Part shown: piece after piece, positions 34,946 to 43,790 of the stretch | Position numbering within the stretch: position 1 is the stretch's first letter | Layout: each line of letters starts with the position of its first letter | Origin: SZUA-100 sp965248135 | Lineage (GTDB): Bacteria > Pseudomonadota > Alphaproteobacteria > Rhizobiales > Rhizobiaceae | Direction of reading: 5' to 3' | DNA length: 64,000 nucleotides | NCBI GenBank assembly: GCA_965248135.1 | Contig: CBDFIN010000012.1 | Location: forward strand, 992,001 to 1,056,000 | Made by a program: the position numbers and the translations under genes | The notes under the pieces: generated by a model | Seen by the model: only the letters and a program-made list of their open reading frames with translations | What the model was told of the DNA's origin: nothing | The model's database searches: none

Positions 34946-36118
34946 ATGAAAATTCAGGTTGGCATTATCGGCGGCGGACCGTCCGGACTGCTATTATCTC
35001 AGTTGCTGCATTTACGGGGCATCGAAACCATAATTCTGGAGCGCCGCAGCCGGGAATATGTTCTGGGACGCATTCGCGCCGGGGTTCTTGAACATGGCTT
35101 TGCCGATCTCATGCGGGAAGCCCAATGTGGCGACCGGATGGACCGCGAGGGTGAAATCCATAACGGTTTGTTCATCGCCCATGATGGCATCAAGGAACTG
35201 GTCGATTTGAAAGGTCTTACAGGCGGCAATTCAGTTATTGTTTACGGTCAGACCGAACTGACCCGCGATCTTTATGAGGGACGCGACAGGCTGGGTGGCA
35301 CCGTCATTCATAATGCCGAAGATGTCCAGCCGCATGATATCACGTCGTCAACACCCTATCTCACCTGGCGCGAGGGTGATAATAAAAGGCGCATCGACTG
35401 TGACTACATCATCGGGGCCGATGGCTTTCACGGTGTGTCGCGAAAGTCCATTCCCGCCGGAAAAATACGCGAATTCGAACGGGTCTATCCCTTTGGCTGG
35501 CTCGGCGTGCTGTCGCGCACGCCACCGGTCTCGCCTGAACTAATCTACGCCAAACACAAGCGTGGCTTTGCGCTTTGTTCACGGCGCTCGCAGACATTGA
35601 GCCGCTACTATGTTCAGGTGCCGCTGGAGGACAGTGTGGATGATTGGAGCGATGATGATTTCTGGCAGGAATTGAAGCTGCGACTACCGGTGGATGTGGT
35701 GGCAGAACTGGTCACCGGTCCGTCGATTGAAAAGAGCATTGCGCCGCTGCGTTCCTTCGTCGCAGAACCAATGCGCTACGGTAATATGTTTTTAGCAGGC
35801 GATGCGGCCCACATTGTGCCGCCAACCGGTGCCCGTGGCCTCAACAGTGCTGCATCCGATATTTACTATCTTTATCATGCGCTCGTCGATCATTATAAAA
35901 AGGGCGACGATGCGGGATTGGAAAACTACTCGCAAAAAGCCCTGGCGCGGGTGTGGAAGGGGCAGCGGTTTTCCTGGTGGATGACCACCTTGTTGCACCG
36001 GTTTCCTGAAAACAGCGAGTTTGAAAACAAGCTACAGCAGACCGACCTTGAATATCTGTTTTCCTCGCGAAAAGCACTTGCCTCGCTAGCGGAAAACTAT
36101 GTCGGATTACCGTTTTAA
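34946..36118 (+). CDS. pobA: 4-hydroxybenzoate 3-monooxygenase
   Basis: PobA hydroxylates 4-hydroxybenzoate to protocatechuate with NADPH, FAD and O2. The 390-residue length matches PobA (394 in Pseudomonas). The motifs are the N-terminal FAD site IIGGGPSGLLLSQLL, RIRAGVLEHG, the middle YIIGADGFHGVSR (the DG motif), and the C-terminal GDAAHIVPPTGARGLNSA. It is divergent from DUF1932-ligC, with 189 bases between, so a shared control region is likely. No PobR-like regulator lies nearby. Ring hydroxylation here plus LigC nearby fits a route from 4-hydroxybenzoate to 4,5-cleavage. Confidence 0.96.
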   Translation: MKIQVGIIGGGPSGLLLSQLLHLRGIETIILERRSREYVLGRIRAGVLEHGFADLMREAQCGDRMDREGEIHNGLFIAHDGIKELVDLKGLTGGNSVIVYGQTELTRDLYEGRDRLGGTVIHNAEDVQPHDITSSTPYLTWREGDNKRRIDCDYIIGADGFHGVSRKSIPAGKIREFERVYPFGWLGVLSRTPPVSPELIYAKHKRGFALCSRRSQTLSRYYVQVPLEDSVDDWSDDDFWQELKLRLPVDVVAELVTGPSIEKSIAPLRSFVAEPMRYGNMFLAGDAAHIVPPTGARGLNSAASDIYYLYHALVDHYKKGDDAGLENYSQKALARVWKGQRFSWWMTTLLHRFPENSEFENKLQQTDLEYLFSSRKALASLAENYVGLPF

Positions 36119-36239
36119 TATCTTTTTGAGTAACCACAAGAAGCTTGACGGACGCGGGTGCCGGCCCTATGGAGAAGCGCACCACTGGCGTGCGAACACC
36201 ACTTCTCTTTGGTTGAAAACACCCTATATTACCACCATA

Positions 36240-36965
36240 ATGGACGCCGGGCCCAAGAAATTGACCGCCGTATTCACGGTTAAAAACCTGACCAAAACCT
36301 ATCACACAGGCGAGGTGGACGTGCATGCGTTGCGCGGTGTCAGCGCAACCTTGTATGATGGTGAAATCTCCGTCGTGCTTGGCCCTTCCGGCAGCGGCAA
36401 GTCGACCTTTCTCAATATTATCGGCGGCCTCGACCGTACCACTTCAGGCACGGTGATGTTTAAGGATGTTGATCTTTCGAACGCCAGCGACGCCAAGCTG
36501 ACAAGTTTTCGACGCCGACACGTGGGTTTTGTATTCCAGTTCTACAATCTTATTCCCAGCCTGACAGCGCGTGAAAATGTGGCATTGGTCACCGAGATTT
36601 CAACCAGGCCGATGCGGCCGGAAGAGGCCCTGTCGCTGGTCGGTCTCGGCAACAGGATGGACCACTTTCCGGCGCAAATGTCTGGCGGCGAGCAGCAGCG
36701 GGTGGCGATTGCACGAGCCATCGCCAAAAGGCCCAATGTTTTATTGTGTGACGAGCCGACCGGGGCGCTGGATTCCACCACCGGTCGGTTGGTGCTTGAA
36801 GCGCTGACCCGCATTAATGATGATTTGGGCACAACCACGGCCATTATCTCGCACAATGCGACCATACGCCGGCTGGCCCATCGCACTTTCTATTTCGCCG
36901 ACGGCGAGATCGTCAAAGAGGAGCTGAACGAGACGCGGCTTAGTGCGGCTGAGCTGGAATGGTAG
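36240..36965 (+). CDS. MacB/LolD-type ABC transporter ATPase
   Basis: From ATG 36240 the product is 241 residues and a single ABC ATPase: Walker A GPSGSGKST, Q-loop FVFQFYNLIPSLTA, signature MSGGEQQRVAIARAI, Walker B VLLCDEPTGALD and H-loop AIISHN. The FQFYNLIPSLTARENV block and GALDS are typical of the MacB/LolD family that works with FtsX-type permeases. A longer frame starting at 36099 overlaps pobA and lacks a ribosome site. It is followed 4 bases later by the permease gene and then by an HlyD-type adaptor, so it powers a tripartite exporter. Confidence 0.93.
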   Translation: MDAGPKKLTAVFTVKNLTKTYHTGEVDVHALRGVSATLYDGEISVVLGPSGSGKSTFLNIIGGLDRTTSGTVMFKDVDLSNASDAKLTSFRRRHVGFVFQFYNLIPSLTARENVALVTEISTRPMRPEEALSLVGLGNRMDHFPAQMSGGEQQRVAIARAIAKRPNVLLCDEPTGALDSTTGRLVLEALTRINDDLGTTTAIISHNATIRRLAHRTFYFADGEIVKEELNETRLSAAELEW

Positions 36966-36969
36966 ACCA

Positions 36970-39333
36970 ATGAAGGCGCTCGATAAGAAATTGCTGCGGG
37001 ATTTGCAAAGGTTGTGGCCCCAGGCACTGGCAATTTCATTGGTGCTGGCTTGCGGCGTTGCAACGCTCATTTTATCGATCGGCTCGTACCGGTCGTTATT
37101 TGAAACCAGACAGGCCTACTACGAACGTCACCATTTTGCTTCGATCTTCGCCAGCGCCACCAGAGCACCGCAATCGCTAATCGGCACCATAGGCAAAATT
37201 CCGGGCGTCGCGGCAGCAGAAGGCCGCATCGTCGAGCCGGCCTTGCTTGATATCACCGGCATGCGCGAACCGGCCTCCGCCACGGTGATATCCCTGCCTG
37301 ATCAGGGTGAATCGAGGCTCAACCGCCTCTATCTTCAATCAGGACGGTTGCCTGAGACCGGCAAGCGTGGTGAGGTGGTGGTATCGGAGGCGTTTGCCAA
37401 GGAGCACGGCTTTCGCGCCGGGGGCACCATTGCCGCCATCATCGCCGGGCACAAAGTAACATTTCATATTACTGGCCTCGTCATGTCGCCGGAGTTCATT
37501 TACGCGGTCGGGCCCGGTGATTTGATTCCCGACGACCGTCGGTATGCCATCATCTGGATGCGGCGCGGCGAAATGTCGGGCATGACACAGCTTGATGACG
37601 CCTTTAATTCGGTATCGGTGTCGCTGCTTCCCTGGGCCTCACACCAAGCCATCATCCAGGTGCTTGATCAAAAACTAAAACCCTTTGGTGGCACCGGCGC
37701 CTACCCGCGCAAGGATCAGTTTTCGCACGCCTTTCTCGATTCCGAACTAGAGCAACTGCGCGCCATGGCTCGTGTGTTACCACCGATATTTCTGTTTGTT
37801 TCGGCCTTTTTGATTAACATGATCCTGTCCCGTCTCGTGGCACTTGAGCGCGAGCAAATCGGCTTGCTCAAGGCGCTTGGCTATGGTCGTTTCGCCATCT
37901 CGATGCATTACACCAAATTGGTGATGGCGATTGCCATTTTAGGGGCGGCGATCGGCGCTATTGCGGGCACCTGGCTCGGCAACGGTCTGACCCGCCTTTA
38001 TGCGGATTTCTTTCATTTTCCATTCCTGATTTTCCGCCGTACCCCTGACATTTATGTGCTGGCCACCACCATCTCGCTTGCCGCTGCCGTTATTGGCGGG
38101 TTGAGATCGGTATTGGCCGCCGTGGCGTTGCCGGCGGCAGCCGCCATGCGACCGGCAGCGCCGACATTATATCGCAGGGCCAGTTGGATCGGTCGCTGGC
38201 TGGCAAGCCTTGTTTCGCAACTCACCGTGATGGCTATCCGCCACCTGATACGCTGGCCGCTGCGCTCCTTTCTTACCATGCTCGGCACCGCATTGGCCGT
38301 CGCGCTTCTGGTCACCGCAGTGTTTTCCTTCGGTTCGATCAACGCGCTGATCGACACGGTCTATTTTCGCACCGAACGGCAGGACGCAACGATCAGTTTT
38401 TCCAGCGATCTTGCCCCCGCAGCAGTTCATGCAGCCCAAAAACTGCCGGGCATCATGGCGGTCGAACCCTATCGTGCGGTAATGGCTGAAATTTCCCACG
38501 GCTCCCATTCCCGACGTATCGCAATCACCGGAAAACCGAAGGAAATGCGGCTGTCGCGCATTCTTGATCTTGATCTTGTGCCGGTCAGCCTGCCGCAGTC
38601 CGGCCTGGTGCTGAGCGAAAGAGTGGCGCACCATCTTAAGGCCCGACGAGGAGATATCGTTCATCTCAAACTATTGGCCGAGGGTTGGCATGAGGCTGAG
38701 CTGCCGGTTGTAGATATCATCCAGAGCTATTTTGGCCTTGGCGCCTATATGGATATTGACGCCCTCGACCGGCTGTCGCGAACCGGACCACGGCGTTCGG
38801 GTGTTCATGTGGAGCTTGACCCGGCAGCGCATGACGCCATTTACAAGGCGGTCAAGGCGTTGCCAAAAGCCGCTTCAATCGCCCTGCAAAGTGAATCGCT
38901 AAAAAAATTTCGCGAGACTATTGAGCAAAACATCTCGATCATGACATCAGTCTATGTCGTGCTGGCGGTAATCATCGCCTTCGGTGTGGTTTATAACAGT
39001 GCCAGAATTTTACTTTCAGAGCGGGCGCGGGAACTCGCAAGCCTGCGTGTGCTGGGCTTTACCAAGGGCGAAGTCGCGTCGGTGTTGATGATCGAGCTGG
39101 CAGTCATCACAATTATTGCTCAGCCCGTGGGCTGGTTGCTTGGCTATGGTTTTTCGTGGGCAATGGTGCAAGGTTTCCAGACGGATCTGTTTCGCATTCC
39201 GTTTATCGTGCTGCCTTCGTCCTTCGGCTGGTCGAGCACCCTGGTGGTAACAGCCTCGGCCCTATCAGCGCTGATTGTTGTTGTCCGGGTGCGACGGCTC
39301 GACATGATCCGTGTGCTTAAGACCAAGGAGTAA
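36970..39333 (+). CDS. double FtsX-type ABC exporter permease
   Basis: The 787-residue permease has the FtsX/MacB membrane domain twice: an N-terminal helix at about 22-42 with a large periplasmic MacB_PCD-like domain (about 50-250), three helices near 270-400 around LLKALGYGRFAISMHYTKLV, a second such cycle from about 430, and a final FtsX domain near 660-785 with LASLRVLGFTKGEVASVLMIE. The two GLLKALGYG- and LRVLGFTKGE-like loops are the FtsX coupling loops. The duplication makes it the size of a LolC-LolE or YbbP-like pair in one chain. The ATPase and HlyD adaptor flank it. The substrate is unknown. Confidence 0.9.
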   Translation: MKALDKKLLRDLQRLWPQALAISLVLACGVATLILSIGSYRSLFETRQAYYERHHFASIFASATRAPQSLIGTIGKIPGVAAAEGRIVEPALLDITGMREPASATVISLPDQGESRLNRLYLQSGRLPETGKRGEVVVSEAFAKEHGFRAGGTIAAIIAGHKVTFHITGLVMSPEFIYAVGPGDLIPDDRRYAIIWMRRGEMSGMTQLDDAFNSVSVSLLPWASHQAIIQVLDQKLKPFGGTGAYPRKDQFSHAFLDSELEQLRAMARVLPPIFLFVSAFLINMILSRLVALEREQIGLLKALGYGRFAISMHYTKLVMAIAILGAAIGAIAGTWLGNGLTRLYADFFHFPFLIFRRTPDIYVLATTISLAAAVIGGLRSVLAAVALPAAAAMRPAAPTLYRRASWIGRWLASLVSQLTVMAIRHLIRWPLRSFLTMLGTALAVALLVTAVFSFGSINALIDTVYFRTERQDATISFSSDLAPAAVHAAQKLPGIMAVEPYRAVMAEISHGSHSRRIAITGKPKEMRLSRILDLDLVPVSLPQSGLVLSERVAHHLKARRGDIVHLKLLAEGWHEAELPVVDIIQSYFGLGAYMDIDALDRLSRTGPRRSGVHVELDPAAHDAIYKAVKALPKAASIALQSESLKKFRETIEQNISIMTSVYVVLAVIIAFGVVYNSARILLSERARELASLRVLGFTKGEVASVLMIELAVITIIAQPVGWLLGYGFSWAMVQGFQTDLFRIPFIVLPSSFGWSSTLVVTASALSALIVVVRVRRLDMIRVLKTKE

Positions 39334-39339
39334 AGAGCA

Positions 39340-40554
39340 ATGGGAAAATGGATAAAACGGCTTGTTCTCGGCCTGGTGCTGGCGGCCATTATTGCCGGGG
39401 GTTATCAAATGACCCGACCCCAGCCGGTATCTGTCGATATTGTTGAAATTGCGCGCGGCGAAATCGAAACCACCATCGATGAGGAAGGCATGACCAGGGT
39501 TAAAGATGTCTATCGCATTTCGGCGCCGATCAGCGGCAAATTAGAGCGGTTGAAGGTGCAGGCCGGCGATGGCGTAATTAAAGGTGAACGGATTGCCCGG
39601 CTAAGACCTGCCGATCCGCCGATACGCGATGCCCGCACCAGGCGTGAAATGCGCTCGGCCACCAAGACAGCGCGCGCCGGCGTGCAGCTTGCCAAGGCCG
39701 AAGTTGCCAAAGCGGGATTGGCGCACGATTTTGCCAAATCTGATCTGAAACGGGCCAAACGGCTGGCTGCAAGCAAAACCATTTCCACCCGGACACTGCA
39801 ACAGGCGGAGCTTGATGTGGCGGTGAAGAACGCCCAGCTTGCCGAGGCGAATGCCAGCCTGGAATTCCGCCGCCGTGAACTGGAGTCTGCCCAGACCCGC
39901 GAACTGATGCCCACCCAGCTCACCCTGAGTGATGTGCAGGACCAGTGCTGCGTTGCAGTGGTCACGCCGGTCAGCGGCACCGTGCTCAAGCTATTGACCG
40001 AAAGCGAACAGGTGGTACAGGCCGGCACGCCACTGGTTGATGTCGGCAATTTAGGCGAACTCGAAATTGTCGTCGACCTGTTATCCACTGACGCGGTCAA
40101 TATTGTCGCCGGCACGCGGGCACGCATCGAAGGCTGGGGCGGCGACAGCGCCTTAAATGCCGAAGTGCGGCGCAAAAATCCCGCCGGTTTTACCAAGGTC
40201 TCGGCCCTTGGTATCGAAGAGCAACGGGTCAACGCGGTGCTAGATCTAACCGACCCGGTGGCGCGCTGGCGCAAGCTCGGCCATTCCTTCCGGGTGACCG
40301 TGCGGTTGATCACCTCTTATAACCAGGACGCCCTGCGATTGCCGCTGGGTGCACTTTTCCGGCAAAATGAAGACTGGATGGTCTATGCCGAGAACGAGGG
40401 CAAGGCGGTGCGCACCAAGGTAAAGCTTGGCAAATTCTCGCTCACCCATGCCGAGGTGCTGGAGGGACTTGTCGAGGGTGATCATGTGGTCGTTTATCCG
40501 AGCGACCGGGTGAGCGATGGCACTGTTGTGGAGGTGCGCGGCCAGGCAGGTTAA
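39340..40554 (+). CDS. HlyD-family periplasmic adaptor subunit
   Basis: This 404-residue membrane-fusion protein starts with an uncleaved anchor (about residues 8-22). It has the lipoyl/barrel-sandwich region RISAPISGKLERLKVQAGDGV, a coiled-coil hairpin at about 95-190 with many Ala/Lys/Gln residues, and the closing lipoyl half VVTPVSGTVLKLLTESEQVVQAGTPLVDV (in part). Beta-barrel and membrane-proximal domains end in the VVVYPSDRVSDGTVVEV tail. AAGGAG lies before the ATG, inside the end of the permease gene. It would link the ABC permease to an outer-membrane channel that is not in the window. Confidence 0.92.
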   Translation: MGKWIKRLVLGLVLAAIIAGGYQMTRPQPVSVDIVEIARGEIETTIDEEGMTRVKDVYRISAPISGKLERLKVQAGDGVIKGERIARLRPADPPIRDARTRREMRSATKTARAGVQLAKAEVAKAGLAHDFAKSDLKRAKRLAASKTISTRTLQQAELDVAVKNAQLAEANASLEFRRRELESAQTRELMPTQLTLSDVQDQCCVAVVTPVSGTVLKLLTESEQVVQAGTPLVDVGNLGELEIVVDLLSTDAVNIVAGTRARIEGWGGDSALNAEVRRKNPAGFTKVSALGIEEQRVNAVLDLTDPVARWRKLGHSFRVTVRLITSYNQDALRLPLGALFRQNEDWMVYAENEGKAVRTKVKLGKFSLTHAEVLEGLVEGDHVVVYPSDRVSDGTVVEVRGQAG

Positions 40555-40594
40555 AGCAAGTTTCGACCGGTTTCACCGAAAGCCCTTGCAGCAT

Positions 40595-41080
40595 TCAGGC
40601 GGCATTTCTAGCCGGATCCCGGGTAAGAAGAAAATGGACTGTGCTCAGATCGTCGCCATTGCGGATTTCATCAACCAACTCGCGGCTTCGCAAACGGCGG
40701 GCAACACGGGACAAGGCTTTCAAGTGATCAGCGCCGGCGCTTTCAGGCGCCAGAAGCAGAAAGACAATATCGACGGGCTGATCATCGAGCGCATCATAGG
40801 ACACCGGCTTGATGAGCCTGGCAAAAACCGCAGTGATTGCCTCAAGATCAGCAAGCTTTCCGTGCGGAATAGCAATACCATTGCCAACACCAGTAGAACC
40901 AAGACGTTCACGCTGCAACAATGTGGAAAATATCAACCGTTCATCCAAACCGCAAAGTTCGGAGGCCTTTTTAGACAGAATTTGAAATAGCTGCTTTTTC
41001 GAATTGGGATTCTCATCCAGCAAGATAGCCTGTTTTGAAAGCAGATCGCCGATACCAAAAGCCACGTACAACTCTCCCAT
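40595..41080 (-). CDS. ptsN: PTS IIA-like nitrogen-regulatory protein
   Basis: PtsN (EIIA-Ntr) is the last phosphoacceptor of the nitrogen-related PTS branch and regulates potassium, nitrogen and sigma-54-linked functions. The 161-residue protein (ATG 41080; a longer frame to 41116 exists) shows the family signature RERLGSTGVGNGIAIPHGKL, with phosphorylated His73, and VFLLLAPESAGADHLKALSR. It is the last gene of the rpoN-hpf-ptsN run, as in most alphaproteobacteria, 53 bases after hpf. Confidence 0.95.
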   Translation of the reverse strand: MGELYVAFGIGDLLSKQAILLDENPNSKKQLFQILSKKASELCGLDERLIFSTLLQRERLGSTGVGNGIAIPHGKLADLEAITAVFARLIKPVSYDALDDQPVDIVFLLLAPESAGADHLKALSRVARRLRSRELVDEIRNGDDLSTVHFLLTRDPARNAA

Positions 41081-41133
41081 TTTCGTATCGAAGCGGAATA
41101 ATGTAGCCCGCCGCACGATTTATCCACAAAAGT

Positions 41134-41706
41134 CTATGAGACTGCACTTTTCGGTGTCGGATCGATCCAACCGATATTGCCGTCATCGCGTCGGTAAACA
41201 ACGTTCAACCCGCCATTGGCGGCATTCTTGAATAGGTGTACCGGCCCATCCATCAAATCAAGCTGCATCACGGCCATCGCCACCGTTTGGGTGCGCACTG
41301 ATTTTGAGGATTCAGCGATGATCACGGGATTGAAGTCGGTTGGAACCTCTTCGTCCTCGTCAAGCGATTCCAGGACCGTATAGGCTGAGTCTTCGGGGGT
41401 GTCGACCTTGACATGATGATCCTTCAGCCGCCGCTTATAACGGCGCAGACGTTTTTCGATACGGTCCGCCGCCGCCTCAAAACAGACAATCGGGTCTTTT
41501 TCCTTTCCGGTCGCCTGCAGCATAATACCGGTATCGAGATTGATCAGCACTTCACAGCGAAAACCGCTATTGAGTTTCTCGATTGTTACGTGGCCATTAA
41601 AACCGCCATCGAAATATTTGGCGACGGCGTCGTTGATGCGATCTTCGATCCGACCACGCAACGCGTCGCCAACATCCATGTGTAATCCTGCAATGCGGAG
41701 ATTCAT
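41134..41706 (-). CDS. hpf: ribosome hibernation promoting factor, long form
   Basis: The 190-residue length shows the long-form HPF, which by itself makes inactive 100S ribosome dimers in stationary phase. The N-terminal ribosome-binding domain has LHMDVGDALRGRIEDRI and a basic stretch KRLRRYKRRLKDHH near residue 95. An acidic linker follows (SLDEDEEVP). The C-terminal dimerisation domain has TVAMAVMQLDLMDGPVHLFKNAANGGLNVVYRR (in part) near residues 140-180. It lies between rpoN and ptsN, in the usual order. Confidence 0.95.
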   Translation of the reverse strand: MNLRIAGLHMDVGDALRGRIEDRINDAVAKYFDGGFNGHVTIEKLNSGFRCEVLINLDTGIMLQATGKEKDPIVCFEAAADRIEKRLRRYKRRLKDHHVKVDTPEDSAYTVLESLDEDEEVPTDFNPVIIAESSKSVRTQTVAMAVMQLDLMDGPVHLFKNAANGGLNVVYRRDDGNIGWIDPTPKSAVS

Positions 41707-41932
41707 TAGGTTTCATCCTTTTTTATCGTCACATCGGAAATCATGTTAGACCGTACTGGCGCGTGGCAGAAGCTTTTTTAATAGAAATCTCGGGCTTGTT
41801 GATATCGCCGGTTTTGCGATCGTTGCGGCCAGCATTTATTCCCCGCTCGACAAGCCGCCGCCTTCTATTTCAGCGCCGTATGATTGTCAAGGAACCAGCA
41901 ATTTTTACGGCCGCGAAACACCAGCACATCGG

Positions 41933-43507
41933 CTATTTGATTGACGCTAGTGCTTTCTTTTCCCGTCGACGCTGCACTGAAGACTGAATGTACATCGCCT
42001 CACGATATTTGGCCACTGTTCTGCGGGCAATTTCCACCCCGTCATCACGCAGTGCTGCGACAATTTTGTCATCAGACAACACCTTTTTCGGACTTTCGTC
42101 GTCTATCAATTTTCTGATTCTGTGACGAACCGATTCGGATGAATGGGCATCTTCATTGGCAGTTGACTGAATTGCGGTGGTGAAAAAGTACTTCAGCTCA
42201 AAAACGCCTCTCGCGGTCATCATGTATTTGTTCGACGTCACCCGGCTTACAGTGGATTCATGCATGCCGATAGCATCAGCGACCGTTCTCAAATTGAGCG
42301 GCTTGAGCGACTCCACCCCATACAGCAAAAATTCATCCTGCTGACGAATGATCTCACTTGCTACCTTGAGAATTGTCTGGGCGCGCTGATCAAGGCTTTT
42401 ATGCAGCCAGTTGGCCGTTTGCAGACATTCGTTAAGAAACTCGATTTCGTGACTGTCGCGCGTGGTTCTGAAAACTTTGGCAAAATAGCTCTGGTTGACC
42501 AAAATACGCGGCAGAGTGCTGGTATTGAGTTCCACATTCCAGCTGCCGTCATTGGCTTTGGTGACCAAAATATCCGGTACGATGGGGCGAACAGGGGCAC
42601 TCTCAAAGACCGTTCCCGGCCGCGGATCGAGCGCCTGTATCTCCCGTAACATGTCGACCAGATCTTCCCGGCTGACGCCACAAATTTCGCCAAGGACAGC
42701 AAAGTCCCGCTTGGCCAGAAGATCGAGATTGTCAACCAGAGCGTTCATCGCCGGGTCGAGACGATCTTTTTCGCGCAACTGAATCTTGAGACATTCAGGC
42801 AATGACGTGGCGCAAATACCGGTGGGCTCAAAAGTCTGCAGCAGCTTGAGAGCCTCCTCCACAAGTGTGATATCGACACCCAGCCGTTTTGCGATCCTAT
42901 CAAGATGACCACGCATATAGCCACTCTCATCAACATGATCCAACAGATCATGCGCGATCATCGTGGTAATTGAGGGAACTGCGGACATCGCCAGTTGTCC
43001 AGCCAGATGGTCCCGCAAGGTGGTCTCGCTGGCCACAAAGGCTTCAAGATTATAGTCCTCGCCCGACGCCGTGGCATAGCCTGATAATGGTGACTGCATC
43101 CCGCCCGTTTGAGCGCGGTCTCGCTTGCTGGAAAGGCCTGACTGATGCTCGTGGTCATCTGGAAAGACATTTTCTAAACTTGTGTCCAGTTTTTCCGAAA
43201 TACTATCGGCGCTGGTTTCAAGGCTATCCTGCATCCACTCGCCTTGATCGCCTTCTTGCAGCGCTGATGATGATGCTTCCTTTTGGGTTTCTGATTCCTG
43301 GCCGCCATCAATGTCGGTCCGCCTCTCGACCATCGATGGAAGATCGCTCTCGACCCGTTCAATCAGGGGATTTTTTTCCAGCTCGGCCTCGACGAAGGCG
43401 GTAAGTTCAATATTGCTCAGTTGAAGCAGTTTTATCGACTGCATCAATTGCGGGGTCATTACCAACCCTTGGGTCTGCCTGGTCTCCAGTCGCGGTGAGA
43501 TTGCCAT
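41933..43507 (-). CDS. rpoN: RNA polymerase sigma-54 factor
   Basis: RpoN directs RNA polymerase to -24/-12 promoters with AAA+ activators. The 524-residue protein has the Gln/Leu-rich region I (LVMTPQLMQSIKLLQLSNIEL), an acidic region II (about residues 55-140), the core-binding domain (140-350), the helix-turn-helix with LRTVADAIGMHESTVSRVTSNKY and the C-terminal RpoN box ARRTVAKYREA. It lies between lptB and hpf, matching the conserved lptCAB-rpoN-hpf-ptsN block. Confidence 0.97.
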   Translation of the reverse strand: MAISPRLETRQTQGLVMTPQLMQSIKLLQLSNIELTAFVEAELEKNPLIERVESDLPSMVERRTDIDGGQESETQKEASSSALQEGDQGEWMQDSLETSADSISEKLDTSLENVFPDDHEHQSGLSSKRDRAQTGGMQSPLSGYATASGEDYNLEAFVASETTLRDHLAGQLAMSAVPSITTMIAHDLLDHVDESGYMRGHLDRIAKRLGVDITLVEEALKLLQTFEPTGICATSLPECLKIQLREKDRLDPAMNALVDNLDLLAKRDFAVLGEICGVSREDLVDMLREIQALDPRPGTVFESAPVRPIVPDILVTKANDGSWNVELNTSTLPRILVNQSYFAKVFRTTRDSHEIEFLNECLQTANWLHKSLDQRAQTILKVASEIIRQQDEFLLYGVESLKPLNLRTVADAIGMHESTVSRVTSNKYMMTARGVFELKYFFTTAIQSTANEDAHSSESVRHRIRKLIDDESPKKVLSDDKIVAALRDDGVEIARRTVAKYREAMYIQSSVQRRREKKALASIK

Positions 43508-43598
43508 CGTCTAATGCCGTCTAATTTGATCCACAAAGCGGTCGGTCTTGATGGTACCAAAACCCCATGCCGGTTGTTTGTTCCTGCGCTCTTTTGTA

Positions 43599-43623
43599 TC
43601 CGAAACCGGTTCCCCTTTTTCGG
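43599..43623. repeat. second, diverged copy of the Rhizobiales palindromic element
   Basis: The core CCGAAACCGGTTCCCC-TTTTTCGG is similar to the one at 17505-17531, with one base lost and two changed relative to the form I remember. The palindromic ends CCGAAA and TTTCGG are kept. It lies in the 283-base gap between lptB and rpoN, a typical site for such elements. An 83-codon minus-strand frame that crosses it (43511-43762) has no family or ribosome site. Confidence 0.55.
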
Positions 43624-43790
43624 AAAAAAGCCGTGGTGGTGAACCGGAAATGAATTTGGTCACAATCCACCCAGAGTGCCTGGTTGCCCGGATCGGTTGA
43701 CAATATGCCAAACTGGCCGGTTCGGTCAAATTCGAGTGAGCCGATTTCGCTGATTTTGTCATGGCGTAATTATAACCCGCTTGGGGTTAA

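Noticed and set aside
43511..43762. An 83-codon minus-strand frame between rpoN and lptB
   Set aside because: It crosses a repeated palindromic element, has no family match and no ribosome site.
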